64,000 nt of DNA from Vermiculatibacterium agrestimuris (lineage in GTDB: Bacteria; Bacillota; Clostridia; Oscillospirales; Oscillospiraceae): assembly GCF_943193085.1 (NCBI RefSeq), contig NZ_CALPCU010000005.1:33515-97514 (forward strand). The letters run 5' to 3'. A program made the translations under genes and the position numbers. Below the pieces are notes generated by a model that was not told the origin of the DNA, did not search any database, and worked only from the letters and a program-made list of their open reading frames with translations. Of the stretch, positions 1 through 8,576 are shown piece after piece (position 1 is the stretch's first letter; the number at the start of each line of letters is the position of its first letter).

Positions 1-967
1 TGCTCAGGGTGCGGCCCGCCACGCAGGCGGCCTTGTCCGCCCCCTGGCGCATGAGCCGCTCCAGCTCCCCCTTGTCGCTCAGAAGCCGCTCAGTCTCCTC
101 CCGCACGGGGCGCAGGCATTCCACAACGGCCTCTCCCACGGCGGGCTTAAACGTACCGTAGCCCTGGCCGGCGAAGCGGCTCTGGGCCGCCTCCAGGCTC
201 TCTCCGGCGGCGGCACAGTAGATATCCAGCAGGTTGCTCACCCCGGGCTTTGCCTCCCGGTCATAGCGCACACAGGCCTCCGTATCGGAGTCGGTGATGG
301 CCCGCTTGAACTTGCGCATGATGTCCTCGGGCTTATCCATCACGAAGACGCAGCCCTCGGAGACGGACTTGCTCATCTTGCTGTCGGGGGTGCTCAGGCC
401 CATGACCCGGGCCCCCTGCTTGGGTATGACCGCCTCGGGCATGGTGAACACGTCGCCATACACGCCGTTGAACCGCTGGGCGATGTCCCGGGTGAGCTCC
501 ACATGCTGGCGCTGATCTTCCCCCACCGGGACGATGTCCGTCTGGTAGAGGAGGATATCGGCGGCCATAAGGGTGGGATAGGTAAATAGGCCGGCGTTGA
601 TGTTGTCGGCGTGCTTGGCGGACTTGTCCTTGAACTGGGTCATACGGCTAAGCTCGCCGAACATGGTAAAGCAGTTGAGGATCCATGCCAGCTCCGCGTG
701 GGCGGGCACCATGGACTGGACAAAGAGGATGCTCCTATTGGGGTCGATGCCGCAGGCGATGAGCTGGGCAAAGAGCTCTGTGGAGCGGCGGCGCAGGGTG
801 GCGGGATCCTGCCGCAGGGTGATGGCGTGCTCGTCCACCACGCAGTAGACGCAGTCATATTCATCCTGATAGGTCGGCCAGTGCCGGAGTGCCCCCATAT
901 AGTTGCCCAGGTGGATATCGCCGCTGGGCTGGATACCGCTGAAGCTGATCTTGCGTCCTTTTATCAT
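1..967 (-). CDS. trpS: Tryptophanyl-tRNA synthetase, 3' end outside window
   Basis: Charges tRNA-Trp in the cytoplasm. The minus strand reads in one open frame from an ATG at 967 to the window edge (about 322 codons, so the C-terminus is missing). The class I signature appears as PSGDIHLGN near residues 11-19 and the KMSKS loop as DSKMSKSVSEG. The start is set by the Shine-Dalgarno AAAGGAGTG just upstream. It is divergent from gltX with overlapping promoters. The transcribed leader would be only about 45 nt, too short for a T-box. Identification is firm from the motifs. Confidence 0.96.
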   Translation of the reverse strand, partial: MIKGRKISFSGIQPSGDIHLGNYMGALRHWPTYQDEYDCVYCVVDEHAITLRQDPATLRRRSTELFAQLIACGIDPNRSILFVQSMVPAHAELAWILNCFTMFGELSRMTQFKDKSAKHADNINAGLFTYPTLMAADILLYQTDIVPVGEDQRQHVELTRDIAQRFNGVYGDVFTMPEAVIPKQGARVMGLSTPDSKMSKSVSEGCVFVMDKPEDIMRKFKRAITDSDTEACVRYDREAKPGVSNLLDIYCAAAGESLEAAQSRFAGQGYGTFKPAVGEAVVECLRPVREETERLLSDKGELERLMRQGADKAACVAGRTLS

Positions 968-1018
968 GTGAAACACTCCTTTTCTCAGAACGGCTGACCG
1001 CCCTGGTAATACCAAATC

Positions 1019-1047
1019 ACTATATCACATTTCTCCCCGCTTGACAA
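1019..1047 (-). promoter_or_regulatory. trpS promoter, overlapping the gltX promoter
   Basis: On the minus strand a -35 TTGTCA (1042-1047) and a -10 TATAGT (1019-1024) are separated by 17 bp. The -35 occupies the same seven bases as the gltX -35 on the other strand, because TTGACAA reads TTGTCAA in reverse. Confidence 0.7.
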
Positions 1048-1069
1048 GTTCTTCCCCTGCCGATAAAAT
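1041..1069 (+). promoter_or_regulatory. gltX promoter
   Basis: -35 TTGACA (1041-1046) and -10 TAAAAT (1064-1069) with a 17-bp spacer. The leader to the ATG at 1105 is about 30 nt. Confidence 0.75.
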
Positions 1070-1104
1070 AAAGACAAACCCAGTCACATTTGGAGGAATT
1101 TATC

Positions 1105-2589
1105 ATGGACATGTCCTGGTTCGATGAGATGGAAAAGCGGATCCCCCACGGGGAAGTCCGCACCCGGTTTGCCCCTTCTCCCACAGGGTATATGCACGTG
1201 GGCAACCTCCGCACCGCCCTGTACACCTGGCTCATTGCCCGGCACCAGGGGGGCAAGTTCCTGCTGCGCATTGAGGACACCGACCAGGGCCGCCTGGTGG
1301 AGGGCGCTGTGGACGTGATCTACAAGACCCTCCGGGAGTGCGGCCTCACCTGGGACGAGGGCCCCGACGTGGGCGGCCCGGTGGGCCCCTATATCCAGAC
1401 CGAGCGGCGGGACTTCTACGGCAAGTATGCCCATCTTTTGGTGGAAAAGGGCGGCGCCTATTACTGCTTCTGCGAGAAGGCGGAGTCCGCCGAGGACTCC
1501 GGCAACTTTGAGAAGACCGCCGACCCCTGCCGCGATCTGCCTCTGGCCGAGGCCAAGGCCCGGGTGGCGGCAGGCGAGCCCTACGTGGTGCGCCAGAAGA
1601 TCCCCCAGACGGGCCAGACCACCTTCCAGGACGCGGTCTTCGGCGCCATCACCGTGGACAATGACACGTTGGATGACCAGGTGCTCCTGAAGCGGGACGG
1701 CCTTCCCACCTACAATTTTGCCAACGTCATCGACGACCATCTCATGGGCATCACCCATGTGGTACGGGGCAGCGAATACCTCTCCTCCGCCCCCAAGTAT
1801 AACCTGCTCTACGAGGCTTTTGGCTGGGAAGTTCCCACCTATATCCACTGCTCCCCCGTCATGCGGGACGCCCACAACAAGATGAGCAAACGCCACGGCG
1901 ATCCCTCCTATGAGGATCTGAAGGCCCAGGGCTATCTCACAACGGCCATCCTCAACTATGTGGCGCTGCTGGGCTGGGCCCCCAGAGGGGAGAATGCCGA
2001 GCGGGAGTTTTTCACCCTGCCCGAGCTGGCGGACATTTTTGAGCTCTCCGGCATCTCCAAGTCCCCCGCCATCTTCGACATCGAGAAGCTGAAATACTTC
2101 AACGCCAACTACCTGCGCGCCCTCTCCCCTGAGGCGTTCTATCCCCTGGCTCAGCCCTACCTGCAGCAGGCCGTCCACGCCCCCCAGGTGGATTTGAAGC
2201 TGGTAGCTCCCCTGGTGCAGCCACGGTGCGACACCCTGCTGGACATTGCCCCCCAGGTGGACTTCTTCGACGCGCTGCCCCAGTATTCCAACGAGCTATA
2301 CTGCCACAAGAAAATGAAGACCGACGAGGAAAACTCTCTGGAGGCTCTCAAGGCCACCCTGCCGGTACTGGAGGCCCTCCAGGCATGGAGCTACGACGCC
2401 ATCCACGACGCCCTGGTGGGCCTGGCGGAAAAGCTGGAGCTGAAAAATGGCCGGATCATGTGGCCGGTGCGCACCGCCCTGTCCGGCAAGGCCGTCACCC
2501 CCGGCGGCGCGGTGGAGCTGTGCCACATTCTGGGCCGGGAGGAGACCCTGCGCCGCATAGCGAAAGGGATCGAACAGCTGAGCAAATGA
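1105..2589 (+). CDS. gltX: Glutamyl-tRNA synthetase
   Basis: Ligates glutamate to tRNA-Glu; in Firmicutes without GlnRS it usually also mischarges tRNA-Gln for GatCAB. The 494-residue protein carries RTRFAPSPTGYMHVGNLRTA near the N-terminus (HIGH-class motif) and NKMSKRHGD (KMSK-class loop) about halfway. The ATG at 1105 is preferred because GGAGG at 1092-1096 lies 8 nt upstream; an in-frame TTG at 1090 would overlap that ribosome-binding site. Length is normal for the family. Only one gltX-type gene is seen in this window. Confidence 0.97.
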   Translation: MDMSWFDEMEKRIPHGEVRTRFAPSPTGYMHVGNLRTALYTWLIARHQGGKFLLRIEDTDQGRLVEGAVDVIYKTLRECGLTWDEGPDVGGPVGPYIQTERRDFYGKYAHLLVEKGGAYYCFCEKAESAEDSGNFEKTADPCRDLPLAEAKARVAAGEPYVVRQKIPQTGQTTFQDAVFGAITVDNDTLDDQVLLKRDGLPTYNFANVIDDHLMGITHVVRGSEYLSSAPKYNLLYEAFGWEVPTYIHCSPVMRDAHNKMSKRHGDPSYEDLKAQGYLTTAILNYVALLGWAPRGENAEREFFTLPELADIFELSGISKSPAIFDIEKLKYFNANYLRALSPEAFYPLAQPYLQQAVHAPQVDLKLVAPLVQPRCDTLLDIAPQVDFFDALPQYSNELYCHKKMKTDEENSLEALKATLPVLEALQAWSYDAIHDALVGLAEKLELKNGRIMWPVRTALSGKAVTPGGAVELCHILGREETLRRIAKGIEQLSK

Positions 2590-2629
2590 TCTCATAGGCA
2601 TTTTATCATTATAAAAGAAGGCGTATGAT

Positions 2630-5314
2630 ATGAAAAAACGTTCCCTGGCTCTGCTCCTGTCTCTGTGTATGCTCCTGGCCCTTCTGCCCACCGGCGTTAT
2701 GGCGGAGGATGAAAGTCCCTCTACCAGCGCCTCCACTGAGGAAACGCAAACGCCCGACCCAGAGGAAAGCCCTACGGCGGAACCCACCCCCGACCCGACG
2801 GTGGAGCCGGATCCCTCGCCGGATCCCACAGCGGAGCCCACACCCACGCCGACGCCCACACCCACAGATACTCCGGAACCCACGAATACGCCGGGGGCTA
2901 CGCCTACTCCCACGCCCACACCTACACCCACACCTACACCTACTCCTACTCCTACTCCCACGCCCACGCCGACCCCGACGCCCGGGCCTGCGGAGTTCAC
3001 CATCCTCTTTGACGCCCGCGGCGGCACGACCACTGTTCAGAGCGCCGTCACGAAAAACGGCAGGCTCTCTTCCCTGCCCACTCCTACCCGGGCCGGGTAC
3101 CGCTTCGAGGGCTGGTACACCAGTTCCTCCGGCGGAAGCAGGATCACCACCAGCTATACCTTCACCTCCAACACCACCGTCTACGCCCAGTGGACGGCCA
3201 ATGCCTATACTGTCACCTTTAACCCCAACGGGGGCAGCGTCTCCACCAAGAGTGCCAGCACCAACACCAGTGGCAGGCTGACTACCCTGCCCACTCCCAC
3301 CCGGGCCGGGTACCGCTTCGAGGGCTGGTACACCAGCACCTCCGGCGGAAGCAGGATCACCACCAGCTATACCTTTACCTCCAATACCACCGTCTACGCC
3401 CAGTGGACGGCCAATGCCTATACTGTCACCTTTAACCCCAACGGGGGCAGCGTCTCCACCAAGAGTGCCAGCACCAACACCAGCGGCAGGCTGACTACCC
3501 TGCCCACTCCCACCCGGAGCGGGTATACCTTTGAGGGCTGGTACACCAAAGCCGACCGCGGTTCCCGGATCACCACCAGCACCGTCTTTGACGCCAGCAC
3601 CACCGTCTACGCTCACTGGAGCGACGGCGATACCTACAAGGACAGCGGCAGCCGCGACCTTTCCAAGCTCAGCCGGAAGGAGATCACCAGCCTGCTGGAC
3701 GACGCGCCCCTGACCATGCCGGAGACGGTCTTCTCCCAGGAGCCCTCGGTCACCGCCCCCTACGCCCCCGGCAAGGTGACAAGCGACGCTTTGAATGCGG
3801 CTCTGGCTCGGCTCAACGCCCTGCGGCGGATCGCCGGCCTGCCCAGCGTGAAGCTGGACAGCTCCTTGAATGAGAGCGCCCAGTACGGCGCGGTGCTGCT
3901 GGCGGCCTCTGAATTTTCCCACACCCCCGCCAAGCCCGGCGACATGGAAAACAATTTTTATTCCACGGCCAAGTCCGCCACCAGCAGCAGCAACATCCAC
4001 TACGGCTCCGGCGGTATGTACGGCACCCTGGCCTACTCGGTGGACAGCTTTATGGATGACAGCGACTCCTCCAACGTCAGCCGGGTGGGACACCGGCGCT
4101 GGCAGCTCAACCCCAGGATGGGCAAGGTGGGCTTCGGCTATGCCAAAAAGGGCAATGCCGGATATATCTGTGAGAAGGTCTTCGACACCTCCGGCTCCAG
4201 CGTGGACTATGAGTTCATCGCCTGGCCCGCCTCCGGGAACTTCCCCGCCGCCTTCTTTGACGCTGATACGGCCTGGAGCGTCTCCCTGAATCCAGACCTC
4301 TATGAGACGCCCAGCCGCTCCAATGTCTCCGTCACCCTGCGCCGTGAAAGCGACAAAAAGACCTGGGCTTTTTCCGGCAGCAGCTACACCGCCGCCTCCT
4401 CCGGGAAGTATTTCACGGTGGACACCGCCGGCTACGGAATCAGCAACTGCATCATCTTCCGTCCCGACGGCGTCGACGCCTATGACGGGATCTACACCGT
4501 CACCATCGGCGGCCTTCGCTCCAGCTCCGGAGAGGACATGTCCCTTACCTACCAGGTGGACTTCTTCAGCTCCGACCCCACCTATACCATTACCCTGGAT
4601 CCCAACGGCGGCACGGTGAGCCCCACCACCAGAGAGACCGGCGCCGATGGACGGGTCGCCGACCTGCCCACCCCCTCCCGGAACGGGTATACCTTTGAAG
4701 GCTGGTACACCAGCGCCTCTGGCGGCAGTCAGGTCTCCACCGGCACCGTCTTTGACAGGGATACCGTCATCTACGCCCAGTGGAGCGAGGAGCAGCGCTT
4801 TTTGGATGTGCCGCCGGAGATGTACTACACGCAGGCGGTGAGCTGGGCGGTGGACAAGGGCATCACTCGGGGCACCTCTACCACCACCTTCAGCCCCGAC
4901 GCCTCCTGTTCCCGGGGTGAGCTCGTCACCTTCCTGTGGCGCGCTGCCGGCTCCCCCAAGCCCAAGAGTTCCACCAATCCCTTCTCGGACGTCCGGTCCG
5001 GAGCCTACTACTACGACGCCGTACTGTGGGCGGTGGAGCAGGGCATCACCATCGGCACCTCTTCCACCACCTTCGGCCCTGACATCATTGTGGGCCGGGA
5101 TCAGACGGTGACCTTCCTCTGGCGGGCAGCAGGCTCCCCCATCGTCGCCGGAGAGAATTCCTTCGACGACGTGGCCGGAAACGCCTACTACGCCGACGCG
5201 GTACGTTGGGCGGTGCAGCAGGGCATCACCATCGGTACCGGAAAGAACAGCTTCAGCCCCGACAAGTACTGCTCCCGGGGCCAGATCGTCACCTTCCTGT
5301 TCCGGGCCGACTGA
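2630..5314 (+). CDS. SLH-anchored surface protein with InlB B-repeats and a CAP domain
   Basis: An 894-residue exported wall-associated protein. Order seen: signal peptide (residues 1-25, ending TGVMA); Pro/Thr-rich linker of PT dipeptides (about 26-122); three InlB B-type (Flg_new/Listeria-Bacteroides) repeats ending in YAQW or YAHW (about 123-335); CAP/SCP-like domain (about 383-517, with LNALRR and FSHTP); an uncharacterised stretch; a fourth InlB-type repeat (about 650-720); three SLH domains (about 724-894, with FxDV and VTFLWRAAGSP). SLH domains bind pyruvylated wall polymer, so it should sit on the cell surface. The first InlB repeats are near-identical at DNA level with a 213-bp period. 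The biological role is not known. Confidence 0.9.
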   Translation: MKKRSLALLLSLCMLLALLPTGVMAEDESPSTSASTEETQTPDPEESPTAEPTPDPTVEPDPSPDPTAEPTPTPTPTPTDTPEPTNTPGATPTPTPTPTPTPTPTPTPTPTPTPTPTPGPAEFTILFDARGGTTTVQSAVTKNGRLSSLPTPTRAGYRFEGWYTSSSGGSRITTSYTFTSNTTVYAQWTANAYTVTFNPNGGSVSTKSASTNTSGRLTTLPTPTRAGYRFEGWYTSTSGGSRITTSYTFTSNTTVYAQWTANAYTVTFNPNGGSVSTKSASTNTSGRLTTLPTPTRSGYTFEGWYTKADRGSRITTSTVFDASTTVYAHWSDGDTYKDSGSRDLSKLSRKEITSLLDDAPLTMPETVFSQEPSVTAPYAPGKVTSDALNAALARLNALRRIAGLPSVKLDSSLNESAQYGAVLLAASEFSHTPAKPGDMENNFYSTAKSATSSSNIHYGSGGMYGTLAYSVDSFMDDSDSSNVSRVGHRRWQLNPRMGKVGFGYAKKGNAGYICEKVFDTSGSSVDYEFIAWPASGNFPAAFFDADTAWSVSLNPDLYETPSRSNVSVTLRRESDKKTWAFSGSSYTAASSGKYFTVDTAGYGISNCIIFRPDGVDAYDGIYTVTIGGLRSSSGEDMSLTYQVDFFSSDPTYTITLDPNGGTVSPTTRETGADGRVADLPTPSRNGYTFEGWYTSASGGSQVSTGTVFDRDTVIYAQWSEEQRFLDVPPEMYYTQAVSWAVDKGITRGTSTTTFSPDASCSRGELVTFLWRAAGSPKPKSSTNPFSDVRSGAYYYDAVLWAVEQGITIGTSSTTFGPDIIVGRDQTVTFLWRAAGSPIVAGENSFDDVAGNAYYADAVRWAVQQGITIGTGKNSFSPDKYCSRGQIVTFLFRAD
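2830..2985 (+). repeat. Proline-threonine coding microsatellite
   Basis: Degenerate hexamer repeat (CCNACN)n encoding a long PT run in the surface protein linker. Unit changes would stay in frame, so length variation would alter the stalk without breaking the gene. Confidence 0.8.
3030..3625 (+). repeat. Near-identical 213-bp tandem repeats (InlB B-repeats)
   Basis: The segment starting CCGGGCCGGG at 3088 recurs at 3301, exactly 213 bp (71 codons) later; a third, more diverged copy follows at about 3514. Copies 1 and 2 share long identical stretches. Confidence 0.85.
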
Positions 5315-5330
5315 CATATGGACATAAGTA

Positions 5331-5368
5331 AAAAAGGAGTGTGGAAGCTCTCTTCCACACTCCTTTTT
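5331..5368. terminator. Bidirectional intrinsic terminator
   Basis: Perfect 17-bp inverted repeat (AAAAAGGAGTGTGGAAG) with a CTCT loop. The A/T ends give a U-tract in both directions. It lies between the convergent surface protein and papain-like genes. Confidence 0.92.
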
Positions 5369-5377
5369 ATCGTCTGC

Positions 5378-5917
5378 TCACGCCGCCCCCGCCAAGGCCC
5401 CCACCCTGTCCCGCAGTACCAGGCGCAGGGCCTCCAGCCGGGAGAAGTCCATGGGCCGGGTAAGGGCGGGCGACCGCTTCAGCTGCGTCGCACCGCTCTC
5501 ACAGAGGACTTCCGCCACAAACTCCGAACAGAAATAGTGCCGCCGCCGTTCCAGGGGCAGATGGAAATAACAGCTCAAGGCGCCCAGCAGGTTGTAATGG
5601 TACTCCTCCCGCCGCGCGTACATCCCCTTCACCTTCCGCTCCAGGACAGTATAGGTCTCCTCGCTGACCTCCATGGCATAGAGGGCGCAGGGGATCCCCG
5701 GGTGGCGGCGGAAAAAGCCCCGGCCCACCCGCTCCTTCACCAGGCCCGCGGGCAGGGCGGTGGCGGGATTCTTCCGGGCGAAGGAGTAGAAGGGCCCCGC
5801 GGGGCCCTCCAGGCCGATGGAGGCATGGGTGAAATCATCGGCAGTGGCCAGATGAATGAGACGGGAAAACCAGGTCTCCGACCGGGTCAATAGAATGTAA
5901 ATGGTGCGCTGATCCAT
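5378..5917 (-). CDS. Permuted papain-like (YiiX/YaeF-type) protein
   Basis: A 179-residue soluble protein. A His in DDFTHASIG (about residue 32) precedes a Cys in HYFCSEFVAEVL (about residue 130), the His-before-Cys order of the circularly permuted NlpC/P60-like superfamily that includes YiiX and YaeF. That family is thought to cleave or transfer amide or acyl bonds; no substrate can be read from the sequence. No signal peptide is seen, so it is probably cytoplasmic. The ATG at 5917 is chosen because GAGGAGG lies 7 nt upstream. It stands alone, convergent with the surface protein gene. Confidence 0.62.
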   Translation of the reverse strand: MDQRTIYILLTRSETWFSRLIHLATADDFTHASIGLEGPAGPFYSFARKNPATALPAGLVKERVGRGFFRRHPGIPCALYAMEVSEETYTVLERKVKGMYARREEYHYNLLGALSCYFHLPLERRRHYFCSEFVAEVLCESGATQLKRSPALTRPMDFSRLEALRLVLRDRVGALAGAA

Positions 5918-6027
5918 AGTGGGCCCTCCTCTTCTGATGAATAAGGCCATTCTACCAGCCCCTCTTTATCTCCGCCTAAAGAGGAGATTAAGAATTTCAA
6001 AACAAAAGGGGACAATATTCTGATTTT

Positions 6028-6864
6028 TTACTTCAAGTCCTTTTTACGGAACAGGGCTATCCCCACCAGGGTAGAGACGACCGTCACCGCCGCCGAGGCG
6101 GCCAGATCCCAGACAGGGTGAGCCGCCGCCAGCTCAGACAGCAGCACTGCCTGGCCGGTGGGCAGTATGTTCAGCAGCAGCTGAAAGACCTGCCGGAGTG
6201 TCCCACTCACATATAGGGGGTTGGGGGTAGGATCCCCCCACTCCATTCCGGCGGTAGTGATAATGAGTCCGCTCTCCATCTCCGGCTCCAGGAGCCGGGA
6301 GTAGAGCCAGGTGGACAACAGCAGCAGCCCAAGCACCAGCAGGATGGCTGCCACCGCCGCGGTGGACTTTTTCTCGGTGAGCATACCCACCGTCGTTAAA
6401 AGGGAGGCCAGGGCCACAGCGGAGCCACAGGCCGCCAGAATATAGAGCGCCAACGGCCCCGGATCCATGTGCCAGTACTCCCGGCAGAACAGGGCCACCG
6501 CCCCGCAGCCCATCAGCCAGGCCGCCGTCATGGCCAGGGCCGCCGTTACAGCCGTTCCCAACTCCGCCAGGTAGACCTTCTCCCGGCTATGGCCCACCAT
6601 CAATCTGTTCCGAAGCGCCCCCTCACTGTGGTCGGTACCCAGGTAGAGTCCGGTGAATACCCCGACGAACAGCCCGATTGCCGGAAGCAGGCGGAAGAAG
6701 GAGCTCTCCAAATTCACGATATAGCCTTCCGCCGCCATCATCCGGCACTGCCGGGCCGCGATGGACAGCTGGGCCACAGCGGCGCACAGCATCACGCCAA
6801 AGCAGGCCCAAAACACCCTATCCTTTTTCAGCCGGAACAGGCCGCATCTCGTCAGCTCACCCAC
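6028..6864 (-). CDS. ABC-2 type transporter permease
   Basis: A 278-residue polytopic membrane protein with about six hydrophobic segments, starting after LTRCGLFRLKKDRVFW, the usual opening of ABC-2 permeases. The start is a GTG at 6864, eight bases inside the end of the ATPase gene and behind a GGGAGGGG Shine-Dalgarno, so the two are translationally coupled. With the ATPase it should form an exporter; the substrate is unknown. Small exporters of this type often handle peptides or drugs, but nothing here decides that. Confidence 0.85.
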   Translation of the reverse strand: MGELTRCGLFRLKKDRVFWACFGVMLCAAVAQLSIAARQCRMMAAEGYIVNLESSFFRLLPAIGLFVGVFTGLYLGTDHSEGALRNRLMVGHSREKVYLAELGTAVTAALAMTAAWLMGCGAVALFCREYWHMDPGPLALYILAACGSAVALASLLTTVGMLTEKKSTAAVAAILLVLGLLLLSTWLYSRLLEPEMESGLIITTAGMEWGDPTPNPLYVSGTLRQVFQLLLNILPTGQAVLLSELAAAHPVWDLAASAAVTVVSTLVGIALFRKKDLK

Positions 6865-7576
6865 ATTGCTCCCCTCCCATCAGCTTCATATAGTGCTCCT
6901 CCAGGCTCTCCGGAATATCCGCTGCGGCGATCTCCTCCACCATGCGGCCACTGTCGATGAAGCCGTAGTGGGTGGCCAGGCGGGCAAGCTCGTCCAGAAT
7001 GTGGCTGGAGATCAGGATCGTGACCCCTCTGTCCCGGTTCAGCCTCTGGAGCAGTCTTCTCATCTCGATAATGCCCTGGGGATCCAGGCCGTTCACCGGC
7101 TCGTCCAGGATCAGCAGTTCCGGCTCCCCCGCCATCGCCACGGCAATGCCCAGCCGCTGGCGCATCCCCAGCGAGAAGTGCTTTACCTTCTTTTTCCCCG
7201 TGTTCTCCAGTCCCACCAGCTTCAGAAGGTCAGGGATGGTGTTAAAGTCCCTGCGGCCCAGCACCCGGTATTGGAGCGCCAGATTTTCCGCCCCCGTCAG
7301 CTCCTGGTAGACGGCGGGGCCCTCGATCATCGCGCCCAGCCTGCGGCGGGCTTCCGCAATGCCCTTTTCCCCACTGTCCACGCCATAGATGGCGTATTCC
7401 CCGGCCGTGTGGCTTTGCAGGCCGCAGAGGATGCGGATGAGGGTGGTCTTGCCCGCCCCGTTTCTCCCCACCAGGCCGTAAATGGATCCCTTAGGCACAT
7501 GGAGAGAAAGCCCGTCCAGGGCCCGGGATCCCCTGTAGTCCTTAGTCAGGCCACTGGCTGTCAATACATGTTCCAT
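6857..7576 (-). CDS. ABC transporter ATP-binding protein
   Basis: A 239-residue nucleotide-binding subunit. Walker A is GRNGAGKTT, the signature LGMRQRLGIA and Walker B ELLILDEPVNGLDP, followed by a switch His in ISSHIL. This is the CcmA/NatA-like class that partners ABC-2 permeases. The ATG at 7576 follows AAGGAGG. It overlaps the downstream permease by 8 nt and lies 25 nt after the TraX-like gene, so the three are probably one transcript. Confidence 0.92.
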   Translation of the reverse strand: MEHVLTASGLTKDYRGSRALDGLSLHVPKGSIYGLVGRNGAGKTTLIRILCGLQSHTAGEYAIYGVDSGEKGIAEARRRLGAMIEGPAVYQELTGAENLALQYRVLGRRDFNTIPDLLKLVGLENTGKKKVKHFSLGMRQRLGIAVAMAGEPELLILDEPVNGLDPQGIIEMRRLLQRLNRDRGVTILISSHILDELARLATHYGFIDSGRMVEEIAAADIPESLEEHYMKLMGGEQCG

Positions 7577-7601
7577 AGCATATCCTCCTTTTCCAACTCT
7601 C

Positions 7602-8360
7602 TCAGCCCACCTGCCCCAGCCAGGCCGCCAGGGCGGCAAAGGCCAGGAAATGGGCGGGATAAAATATGTAGAAGAACCACTGGGAACCCCGGCCCCGCTC
7701 CCCGTTATAGAACAAGGCCGGCAGCCAGGCCAGCAAAGTCCAGGGAGAGACCACCAGCAGGGGCGCCAATGCCAGCACCCGGAGCCTTCCTCTGTCCCGG
7801 AGCAGATAGAGCCCCACCGCCGAGAACACCCCCAGGAACACGTACTCTCCCCGAACGAAAAGGGCAGTCCCGGCCCCAGCCAAGGTCAAAAGGACGACCC
7901 ACAGCCATTTGAGTCCCGGCCTTTCCCTGTACCGCTCCTCCGCTTTCGAGATGAGCAGCAGGGTGAAGATGCACACCGTGAGGGTAAACATCACATTTTG
8001 CAGCCCGGGGTCAAAGACGCGATGGTAGTGGGCAAGATCGAAGGGGATCTCGGCGAGCAGGGCAAACGCCGCCATCCGCAGACCGTATTTCACCCGGTCA
8101 TGGGTGTGGACAAAACCCTCCACCATCAAAAAGCAGAATAGGGGAAAGGCGATCCGCCCCAGAATATCGCACACCTCCCGGGCCTGCATAAGCTCCCACA
8201 GGGCGGTGGGAGACTCCCTGTTTACCGTAAGCGTCCCTTCCACCATGTAGGGGATCATCATCGCCCGGAGAAGGAAGGAGCCGATGTGGTCGATGACCAT
8301 GCTCACCACCGCCAGGCGCTTCAGGCCGAAGCCGGTGAGTTCCAGTCTTTTTTCTTTCAT
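7602..8360 (-). CDS. TraX-like integral membrane protein
   Basis: A 252-residue protein with about seven or eight membrane segments. The family hallmarks are visible: KRLAVVSMVIDHIGSF at the N-terminus, FLMVEGFVHTHDR and ALLAEIPFDLA. TraX of F plasmids acetylates pilin, and the chromosomal relatives common in Clostridia are of unknown role, possibly acyltransferases. It is first in a probable operon with the ABC exporter, so it may modify the exported product or the surface; that link is inference from position only. Confidence 0.82.
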   Translation of the reverse strand: MKEKRLELTGFGLKRLAVVSMVIDHIGSFLLRAMMIPYMVEGTLTVNRESPTALWELMQAREVCDILGRIAFPLFCFLMVEGFVHTHDRVKYGLRMAAFALLAEIPFDLAHYHRVFDPGLQNVMFTLTVCIFTLLLISKAEERYRERPGLKWLWVVLLTLAGAGTALFVRGEYVFLGVFSAVGLYLLRDRGRLRVLALAPLLVVSPWTLLAWLPALFYNGERGRGSQWFFYIFYPAHFLAFAALAAWLGQVG

Positions 8361-8506
8361 TTTTCACACCCCTCTCTCACGCCCCTCATCCTACAGCTCT
8401 TTTTCTAAGACGGCCTTGCTATTTCTTTAAGATTTGAAGAATTTCCTCTGTCTTTTTACAAAATTTCCCCTCTCACGCCCCGCCACGGAGGAGCTGCCCT
8501 TCCCCC
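8361..8506. other. Intergenic region between the TraX-like gene and leuS
   Basis: The stretch contains two near-copies of CCCTCTCACGCCCC (near 8371 and 8469). No T-box elements, ORF or convincing minus-strand promoter were recognised. Confidence 0.5.
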
Positions 8507-8535
8507 TTGCAATTCCCTCCGTTTTCGTTTATAAT
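8507..8535 (+). promoter_or_regulatory. leuS promoter
   Basis: -35 TTGCAA (8507-8512) and consensus -10 TATAAT (8530-8535), 17-bp spacer. Leader to the ATG is about 35 nt. Confidence 0.75.
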
Positions 8536-8576
8536 ATTGGGCACATTCTCCATATTACGAAGGAAAGCGTGATACG

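Noticed and set aside
2830..2985. Regular short repeats that could suggest a CRISPR array
   Set aside because: The units are degenerate hexamers in a coding frame giving a PT run; there are no spacers.
2609..5317. A 902-codon open frame on the minus strand opposite the surface protein
   Set aside because: High GC at third positions leaves the antisense frame open; the plus strand has a signal peptide and named domains, and the antisense product is low-complexity Gly/Ala/Val.
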